NCBI GenBank assembly: GCA_907163375.1
Contig: CAJQUW010006977.1
Location: forward strand, 310,001-374,000
Direction: 5' to 3'
Origin: Prostheceraeus crozeri
Lineage: Eukaryota > Platyhelminthes > Polycladida > Euryleptidae
Length of the DNA: 64,000 bases
The notes under the pieces are model-generated. The model searched no databases, was not told the DNA's origin, and was given only the letters and a program-made list of their open reading frames with translations. Positions 59,201-64,000 of this stretch are shown one piece after another. The translations under genes and the position numbers were made by a program. Each line of letters starts with the position of its first letter. Within the stretch, counting starts at the first letter, position 1.

Positions 59201-62200
59201 AATTCCTGAAATGTTGTCGACATCACTTATCTTACAGATTCAATAGATGAGGACAATGTTTGATGTAAATAATAACAGAACTGCAAACGTATCTGGTTTA
59301 TCAGCCGTCATTACCACAACACATGGAAGTCATTGTCATTGTGGAAGTTTCTGACATGCATGATTAATGAAGTGATTCAAATCTCTCTCAGACTAGTTCT
59401 GAATAATGGTTTAAATTTGGTAATGACTATTTTTATAATTATGTTTATTTATAGTAATGAATTCTATTTCGATGAACACCAATTACAAGAAGCAGACGGA
59501 AGTGACATTGCAATGCGTAGAAAATGCAAGCTGAATGATTTGATAATGAGGAATGCAAAGTCAGATTGAGTGAAAGTAAGCTACAGATAAAGAAACGTCT
59601 GCCAAGGTTTCTCCTGATGTTAATGTCCCAATCCTGAGGCAGCATTACTGCGTTGCACCAACATCTTTTAAATCAGTGAGGATTTCGAGTCCTTGATTCT
59701 CCAGCATGAGATCTGACTTTGCTGATAAAAACTTGATGGCTGATGGTCTCCACGCGCCCACTGTTTCCACACAAATTCATATAAAGCACGAATGACGGAA
59801 AGTTGGATTACTTCATGCGTTTACGATAATGCAAGTATAGCGTGTTGAGGCAGACGCATGATTCAAATAATAATGGGAAAAGACCTATCTGCCGTAAATT
59901 GTTTAATGGCTTTTCACGTGTCACAGGTCCTTCTGCCATCTGACTTTGTTGCTATTGCCTGAAGACTCAGCAGGACCTGCGAGCGACACGTTGTGAAAAG
60001 ACAATAAACAATATACGGTAGATAGGTCTTTTTTCCATTATTATCTGGCGTTTGCGGTCATCGTCCAGTGTGTCAGTTTTCCTGGCTTTTCTTGCTGATA
60101 TTTCTTGTTAACTTGCCATCGTACCATTTTCTTAACATGTGTATTTTGATATCAAGATAGCCCATCATGGCAGGCATGCTTTGTTGTTCAAAATATCCCA
60201 CTTAAAAGAAGAACTGCAATTTTTTACTTCGACTTAGAATGTTTGAAAATTGAAGTTTGAAAAATCAACTAACTACAACGTTTCAGAATTATATGAAGCA
60301 GTCGGTGAAAATGAAATGCTTTGTCCGTTAGAAAGTTCAGGTAATAAACTTTTCTATCGATATAAAATCATTTAGATCACATTGTAGTTTAGTGGCGGCA
60401 GGCTGTTGAAGAAAGGTATGTTTCCTAAAATTAGAAACGAATTTAAATATTCTGAAAACTGATGAAAGTGAAACATTAGTGAAACATAACACATCAAAGT
60501 TTGGTGGCAAGATCCAAACCGGAAAAATCTCAAAAACTTAAAATTAGTTTAAAGCAGTGTCCGTATGATTTGTTTTTGAATAATGTAATTATAGTGATAT
60601 ATCTCGTCGATCATCGATGTAAACAAATTTGAATGCAATGAAATGAAAAGCAAGGGTTAATAAACTTTGTAGAACTTAGACAGATTCACTCAAATATTTA
60701 TGTCATAATGGACATTTCATTTTTTGGAATACAAGAGAGATTCTTGGAGGTGGTCCCTGCTATGGCCCTGCTCAATAAGACATGATATAACACCTTCAAT
60801 AGCCTTTCTCACTTCTCAGGTTGCAGAAACCAATGCTACCGCTAGTCATGGAGGCTGACTTCAAGGCCGACGGATGGCTCGGATTTCTGTGCGGTAGCAA
60901 ACTCACCTACGATTTGTACGAAGAGGAGCATGTAGACAAGAATTTCCCTTGTATCCTGAAGGAGCTTGGCGGACGCGGCAAACCTTCCTTCTCCGATGCG
61001 ATGTGTTCATCCAAGATCTTTCAACAGTCGAACTCAGCCCCACCAGCAACCAACGACATGACAACAAGCACTTTCTCCTCCTGTAAAGCCTCCTGTTGTA
61101 AAGAGACCTCAACCGGTAAGCTCGAATTAAATGTCGCTGTCTATTAATTGGGTCGAATTGTTGTAATGTAAACTCCTATTTTGCTCAACTTGATAACTTG
61201 ATATTGGTTTCAATTCAGTTTCGTTATTGAGTTTACGCATGGGTTAAGCAATGTGCACGATATCTGTCAATGCATACAACTTTGATTTACTCTGCAAACG
61301 TGACGACCGAGCACTTTTAGTTCTGTCCCAAAATCTATAATTAACTTATTGGTTTGAGAGATATCAGCGGTGATGATCTTAAAATGTGTTCCTAACAACA
61401 TCACTCCTGTTTTTTCTTTTTTGTCAGACCATGCGAGCATTAATGACCTCATAGGTTATTTATTACTTTGATAATGAGGGATGGCGCCATTTTGCCTCAT
61501 TGTTAAAAGATAAACGACAAAAATGACAGCTCAACAGGAGAAATATCTGCCTGTTTTGAGAGGAAGATGGATTTCGTCTGTCGCGTTGGACGCAAAATTT
61601 CCCCATAGTTCGATATGTCTGACAAGCTTCTGCTCTGATTATTACTCCATGTTTGCGCTTGGCGTTTCAATACCGTGCGCAGACGTATAAAACTGTTTTA
61701 CAAAATCAGCCATGTTGAATATGGGTGTAAGAATGTGTGTAATCTACTCCGGGTAGGCAAGCGCGACAGTTAGGGAGCGTATATTTCATGAGTTAACAAA
61801 TTTGACTCGCACGAAATCGTAAAATGAATTCATAACAAGCAAAAGTATTGTTGAAATCTCCTACTTTGGCATAACATTTTCCCCGCTTGATGGAAAAAAT
61901 TTGCCATGATTGGACATGTTGCCTAACTTCAGTGCTCGCTAGTACAAGAGAGAGAGAGTGTTCACTGTAATGACAAAAATGATCATTAATTGGTCAAGGT
62001 GAAGGTGTGTTTGATGATGGAAATAGCTATTTTCTTGAGAGAAGAAATATCAACTTTTCTTCCCACAGCTATGTTGTACAGCCCGAGCGCAGCGAGGAAT
62101 GGACAGATATCTGAACTGCAATATTACATCATATAATTCATAGACTTCTAAATGTAGAAGTCTATGTACATGTATAATTGATGGTTGCACCGCGAAATCT

Positions 62201-63800
62201 ATGAATGAGCAAATCAAGGGACTGTATCGATGTCTTGGTAGTCACTGGCTAATCATAACTTGTTTATACACTTCTATGATTTGTTCTGTATAGGAGTTTT
62301 CTTAGAATGTTAGCTGCGAAGAAAGAGTCAACGTTTTGATCCCGTGGGACTGAAAATTTGATTTTTCGTACCGGCAGTTTGCATGGGAGAGGTATCTTAT
62401 CACTCCCACACAAAATGAAAATTGGTTGTTCTTTAAATCTTCACAATACTTGATTTTTTGCATATTATGATTTGGTTAGTGATGCATTATTCCTCAGAAA
62501 GAATAAGATCCTCAGAAACTTTGATTTAAAGACCACTACGATTGTTTTCTGTTTGGATTATAGCTCTCCACTCCTACAACGGTGGTGATGCAAGGCGTGA
62601 GTATTAGTTGGATGTATTAATAATTGTTTTATGTCAGTCTTTTCTGGTTTGAGTCTTATTTGCTCCCCCGAGAGTTAGACAGCTTAAAGAAAATTGATTC
62701 AGTTGTTATTCAGTTGATATCAATAATATTTTGGGCCAGGTTTTGTCAGATCATTCATCTCATATCAATAATAGTTGAGTGGGTTATTGGGAACGTAGCT
62801 GGGTAACAATATTGGATGAAATGATCATTAAAGATTCATATAGAACTTCACGTAGTTGTCTACATGTCATAAATTCACTAATTTTCTGTTTTGTTGTATG
62901 ATTAAAGTAGAACTGACGATATGGCATGACTCTATGAGATGTTATCTTCTGCATGATGCTTGTTGACTTAGAATATTTGAAAGTTATAGCTAAGAAATTA
63001 GACAGTTTATCAGACATCGAACGACACAATCGTCATTTATTGACTTTTTAGTTATGACTTTTCTCAAATGTTCGTTTTAATATGGCTGATATTGTCCATA
63101 GTGCACGCCTGGCAGCCCGGCAGTCAGAACGAGCTCCTGCAGGGAACGAGGCCGAAAATGAGACTTTCACAGAGTAATGTGCACATTCTGTCTACATTGA
63201 ATCTGCAGTCTGCGGACTTCTATCCGGCTCCTTTTCTTGTCAGACAGAATCAAAGAGAAGCAATTTGAACATTTTGGTAGAAATTAGATTTCTATGTATC
63301 TCTGATTAAGCAAAACGCACTAAATCCAGAGCCATAAATTTTGACATGGAATATGGAATATCTTGTAACCTTCGTCTATGAAGCTAAACACATCCAAATT
63401 TAGCAAGCCTCCTAATGCTGGCTAAACACACGACTTCTGAACACACGATTTTTGAAACATTTGACCGCATTCTTGCATACATAACCGATCAGAAGCATGA
63501 TAATAAACACATGTGCATGTACACATGATGGAAAATGACCTGAAGACGCATCATGCCAAAAATGATGGCTCTAGACTTTGTGCTTTCCAATAGAGAAAAA
63601 GGTGCAGTCTGCTTCCCATTGGATTAACATGTGTCCTTCTTTGATCTGACAAGAGGAGGAAACAGGTAGAACTCAGCCGACGCTGAGATTCGTAGTAGGC
63701 ATAGGATGTACATCATTCTGTGAACATCTCATTTTTCATCTTTCTCCCTGTAGAAACTCGTTCTGGCTGCCGGACTACTGCACTCACTCATTTTGAATAG
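27710..63800 (+). CDS. Host ARM-TIR domain protein gene, six coding exons
   Basis: Exons 27710-29200 (ATG 27718), 35359-35388, 35582-35689, 43832-43952, 60820-61115 and 63754-63800. All have AG acceptors and GT donors, phases agree at each junction, and the coding sum is 2085 nt, giving 694 residues and a TAG stop. Residues 1-430 are leucine-rich and helical, probably armadillo-like repeats. About 440-494 is an acidic linker. About 506-630 is a TIR domain (HIFISYS, YNVWMDVDYM, CRAELEYAYR, PMLPLVM, GWLG), and the end is a Ser/Cys-rich tail. Glu575 sits where SARM1 has its catalytic Glu, so NAD cleavage or immune signalling is possible. There is no SAM domain. The 5' untranslated exons and promoter were not found, and further small exons in the long introns cannot be excluded. 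Confidence 0.85.
29312..30393 (-). mobile_element. Mariner-like DNA transposon, internally deleted
   Basis: Inverted ends of about 35 bp (CAGGGTGTTCAGCTAAG and its partner ending CTTAGCTGAACACCCTA) are flanked by TA on both sides (29310-29311, 30394-30395). The 239-codon - strand frame at 29475-30194 has the N-terminal helix-turn-helix region and the last catalytic part (CDLSPLDFFLWGFVKS). It lacks about 100 residues of the middle, including the first two catalytic Asp, so it cannot encode an active transposase. Confidence 0.85.
31200..31760 (-). mobile_element. Mariner transposon relic
   Basis: Two overlapping - strand frames (31461-31742 and 31225-31470) read as pieces of a mariner transposase: LRFYVWMRFQYGESPTVIY near the N-terminus, LSKSSVHRIVTEKLRMKNRK as helix-turn-helix, and QLVLHHGNASTHGAATVRGFL, the second-Asp block in which Gly replaces the usual catalytic Asp. 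The catalytic middle between them is deleted. Terminal repeats were not found. Confidence 0.75.
33460..34130. mobile_element. hAT-type MITE, aged
   Basis: It starts AGGGTTCCCGCTGCCCTTGA and ends CCCCCGGGAACTCT. Both ends carry the CCCTTGAATTTT motif. The flanking 8 bp CTAAATGC and GTAAATAT share five bases, suggesting a worn target duplication. The ends are like those of the 1974-2600 element but the interior differs. No transposase frame. Confidence 0.6.
34538..34575. repeat. AAT/ATA microsatellite
   Basis: A short run of AATAATAAT-type repeats with interruptions. Confidence 0.7.
35045..35245 (+). mobile_element. tRNA-derived SINE
   Basis: The head has an RNA polymerase III A box (GTGGTAGAGTGTTCG) and a B box (GGTTCAAAC) spaced as in a tRNA, followed by a tRNA-unrelated body with GATCGGGTCAAACTTGAGAC. 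This is the layout of SINEs common in marine invertebrates. It is too degenerate for a working tRNA: the acceptor stem does not pair. It sits in intron 1 on the gene's strand. Confidence 0.65.
35359..35388 (+). CDS. ARM-TIR gene, micro-exon 2 (30 nt)
   Basis: The acceptor TTGTTTCAG precedes it and the donor GTAAGC follows. With the split codon it encodes ELLEDSDVDA, continuing the acidic linker. The length of 30 nt keeps the frame, so it could be skipped without a shift. Confidence 0.65.
35582..35689 (+). CDS. ARM-TIR gene, exon 3 (first half of TIR domain)
   Basis: The acceptor is GTTTTTAG and the donor GTAAGT. It encodes KHIFISYSHTTQKMMLRVRD then YLRDEGYNVWMDVDYM, the first strand, helix and BB-loop start of a TIR domain. 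The FISYS box is unmistakable. Phase 1 at both ends. Confidence 0.9.
36874..38001 (-). mobile_element. Tc1-like DNA transposon, transposase shortened
   Basis: Inverted ends of about 30 bp (CAGTCCGTTTCATAAAAAGT... with its partner ending ATGAAACAATCTG) lie between TA dinucleotides at 36872-36873 and 38002-38003. The - strand frame 37021-37491 holds the C-terminal transposase half: STWLFMDDNATCHRS with the second catalytic Asp and SPDLNPIENVWSILK with the third catalytic residue Glu. The DNA-binding half and first Asp are missing from the frame, so it is non-autonomous. Confidence 0.85.
40207..40379. mobile_element. Small MITE with GGCCTCAG ends
   Basis: CTTAGGCCTCAG at 40207-40218 is matched inverted by CTGAGGCCTAAG at 40368-40379, with extended similarity (CCACACTG against CAATGTGA). 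It is 173 bp with no ORF. The TTA at the outer edges could be part of a target duplication. Confidence 0.65.
42480..43395 (+). mobile_element. Tc1-like transposon relic
   Basis: The + strand in mixed frames reads WTDETSVCLPRSRWPF and, further on, DCLFVLRYGGMASLRSISKG then MNSDGYVKKLQMD, the middle of a Tc1 transposase. Several frameshifts and stops are present. The right end GTCCACTTTTTATGATCATC resembles the end of the Tc1-like element at 36874-38001. The left end was not found. Confidence 0.65.
43832..43952 (+). CDS. ARM-TIR gene, exon 4 (TIR middle with candidate catalytic Glu)
   Basis: The acceptor is CTTCTTGCAG and the donor GTATGA. It encodes VGSTIESMATAVEGAAIVMF then GMCQRFKDSPHCRAELEYAY. 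The strand AAIVMFGM and the helix start CRAELEYAY are standard TIR elements. Glu575 in AELEY matches the place of the NADase Glu in SARM1-type TIR domains. Confidence 0.9.
46799..47639. mobile_element. MITE with GAGACGC minisatellite, TA-flanked
   Basis: The ends CCGTATTTCTTTGAAT and ATTCAAAGAAATACGG are inverted matches between TA duplications (46797-46798, 47640-47641). Just inside each end are repeats of AATAAGAGACGCCCTTGAAT. At the left they form a roughly 50-bp minisatellite including GTGAGAGGAAAAAATTT (about 46850-46960). The end sequence recalls pogo/Tigger-type elements. No ORF. Confidence 0.8.
47776..48273. mobile_element. MITE copy C, TGTGTGAAGTT family, full length
   Basis: It starts CGTGTGTGAAGTTCGCGGAACC and ends CGTTCCGCTAACTTCACACACG. 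It is the longest member and aligns with copy A at 26009-26344. No ORF, so non-autonomous. Confidence 0.8.
49505..50208 (+). mobile_element. hAT element remnant with BED zinc finger
   Basis: The ends CAGGGATGCGGAGTC and CTTCGCATCTCTG are inverted matches, and both sides carry GGAGTCGGA subterminal motifs. The flanking 8 bp TTTACGTG (49497-49504) and TTTACATG (50209-50216) differ at one base. At 49885-50058 the + strand encodes the start of a BED-finger transposase (VYSYFLEKDGGFSCLVETGE, EKPCEAHISK, then SNLKRHLTNFHRK) with an in-frame TGA after EAHISKMG. The rest of the transposase has been deleted. Confidence 0.8.
54660..56040 (+). mobile_element. LINE reverse-transcriptase relic
   Basis: In mixed frames the + strand shows HPITSLPMISKIYEK, the reverse-transcriptase motif A block YDFSRAFDQIGH (about 55270-55305), the active-site block MIKYVNDCSTF in place of YADD, and a thumb-like LGVHLATDLKWNNIEKL. 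The order and spacing fit a CR1/Rex/Jockey-like LINE. It is broken by frame changes and by an inserted MITE between motif A and the active-site block. Confidence 0.75.
55399..55563. mobile_element. TA-flanked palindromic MITE inside the LINE
   Basis: GCCATTTTTCAAAAATAATT and its inverted partner form arms of about 38 bp continuing to GAGCACTCC...AAAAAA, flanked by TA at 55397-55398 and 55564-55565. It is 165 bp, mariner/Tc1-like in its ends, with no ORF. Confidence 0.85.
57164..58322. mobile_element. Non-autonomous hAT-like element with nested MITE
   Basis: AGACCTGCCAAC at 57164 is matched by GTTGGCAGGTCT ending at 58322, and TGTCCCGGATTTT motifs lie inside both ends. No convincing 8-bp duplication flanks it. 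The pogo-like MITE at 57893-58276 has inserted near its right end. Confidence 0.65.
57893..58276. mobile_element. pogo/Tigger-like MITE
   Basis: CCGTAAATACCCGCATATAG at 57893 is matched by CTATACGCGGGTAGTTACGG ending 58276, with TA on both sides (57891-57892, 58277-58278). GGACGCAC and GTGCGTCTT blocks recur inside. It is nested in the hAT-like element. Confidence 0.8.
59867..60044. mobile_element. Palindromic MITE of 178 bp
   Basis: ATAATAATGGGAAAAGACCT at the left is matched inverted at 60025-60044. The arms extend about 65 bp each (GACCTATCTGCCGTA against TACGGTAGATAGGTC, and TTTTCAC against GTGAAAA). The centre is short. No ORF. Confidence 0.8.
60820..61115 (+). CDS. ARM-TIR gene, exon 5 (TIR end and tail)
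   Basis: The acceptor is CACTTCTCAG and the donor GTAAGC. With the split codon it reads RLQKPMLPLVME, ADGWLGFLCGSKLTYDLY and EEEHVDKNFPCILKELGG, the last strands and helix of a TIR domain, then a Ser/Thr/Cys-rich tail (SSCKASCCKETST). Confidence 0.88.
61116..63753 (+). other. Intron 5 of ARM-TIR gene
   Basis: A 2.6-kb intron. It contains a short perfect hairpin at 62139-62166 and otherwise nothing I recognise. Confidence 0.6.
62139..62166. repeat. Perfect 11-bp hairpin
   Basis: CATAGACTTCT and AGAAGTCTATG are separated by 6 nt. It is too short for a microRNA precursor, and no longer fold was apparent around it. Confidence 0.6.
63754..63800 (+). CDS. ARM-TIR gene, proposed last coding exon
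   Basis: A strong polypyrimidine acceptor (TCTTTCTCCCTGTAG) leads into a frame that joins in phase and reads ETRSGCRTTALTHFE then TAG at 63798. The match of phase, acceptor and total length supports it, but a short exon with no domain could be chance. Confidence 0.55.
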
Positions 63801-64000
63801 TCTTCATTTTTATGTAAGAGTGTTTGTTCCATAGTATAACGTGACTGACCGTCAGTGTTATGTCTATTCAGTCGTGGTACATAAATATGTTTCCTGATGC
63901 CCACAAAAGGGATCACACAAAACTAAACTGAAGCTTATGTTTATTGTTATTGAATCGACTTTTGATAAGCTTCTGGACAATTTATCTCGAATTTTAACAA
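63801..64000 (+). other. Likely 3' untranslated or downstream sequence
   Basis: No canonical AATAAA is seen before the window ends. Only weaker variants such as CATAAA near 63880 occur. Confidence 0.35.

Larger units (their letters stand above)
43953..60819 (+). other. Intron 4 of ARM-TIR gene
   Basis: A 16.9-kb intron inside the TIR domain, swollen by at least seven mobile elements listed separately. In 43960-46790, 48280-49500, 50220-53860, 56060-57160 and 58330-59860 I recognised no gene or named repeat beyond simple CA and TA runs at 48889-48903 and 50155-50168. Confidence 0.75.

Noticed and set aside
62139-62166. microRNA precursor
   Set aside because: The stem is only 11 bp with no extended fold.

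Overview
The window is animal nuclear DNA, most likely from a marine invertebrate. It is AT-rich and intron-rich, carries many degraded DNA transposons, LINE pieces and a tRNA-derived SINE, and has one spliced host gene plus one large virus-like element. I cannot name the species from sequence alone.

Region by region: 1-445 is the 3' end of a LINE. 680-1151 is a fold-back element and 1974-2600 a hAT-type MITE with a perfect 8-bp target duplication. 5780-23854 is a hAT-like DNA element split by a complete-length Polinton (Maverick/adintovirus-like) at 6876-22691. The Polinton has about 580-bp terminal inverted repeats, a perfect 6-bp target duplication and a full set of parts. These are a small membrane protein, a coiled-coil protein, a penton-like region, a packaging ATPase, protein-primed DNA polymerase B, a second membrane-anchored ATPase, a zinc-finger protein, a fibre-like protein, pVI/pX-like core proteins, a major-capsid-like region, a phospholipase A2 domain protein, an integrase and an adenain-type protease. 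It is young but has about five breaks in its genes, so it is treated here as a fossil.

25-27.5 kb holds LINE scraps and MITEs. From 27710 to 63800 lies one host gene on the + strand. It has six coding exons whose junction phases agree and whose joined coding length (2085 nt) is a multiple of three. It encodes a 694-residue protein with a helical, probably armadillo-type N-terminal half, an acidic linker, and a TIR domain with a candidate catalytic Glu, a layout reminiscent of SARM1. Its introns reach 16.9 kb and are packed with mariner/Tc1, hAT and pogo-like elements, MITEs, a SINE and a LINE.

The Polinton is laid out in blocks: + genes at the left, a central block on the - strand (zinc finger, ATPase 2, 99-aa protein, polymerase), then a + strand morphogenesis block ending in the integrase, and a - strand protease near the right repeat. 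Almost every reading frame begins directly after an A-rich leader of the form T(A)n before the ATG, and the convergent gene pair at 10.3-10.4 kb is separated by three short hairpins. The most notable items are the nested Polinton-in-hAT structure, a phage-tail-fibre-like motif and a parvovirus-like PLA2 domain in the Polinton, its paired ATPases, its several tandem arrays and a 169-bp inverted repeat, and the host ARM-TIR gene.
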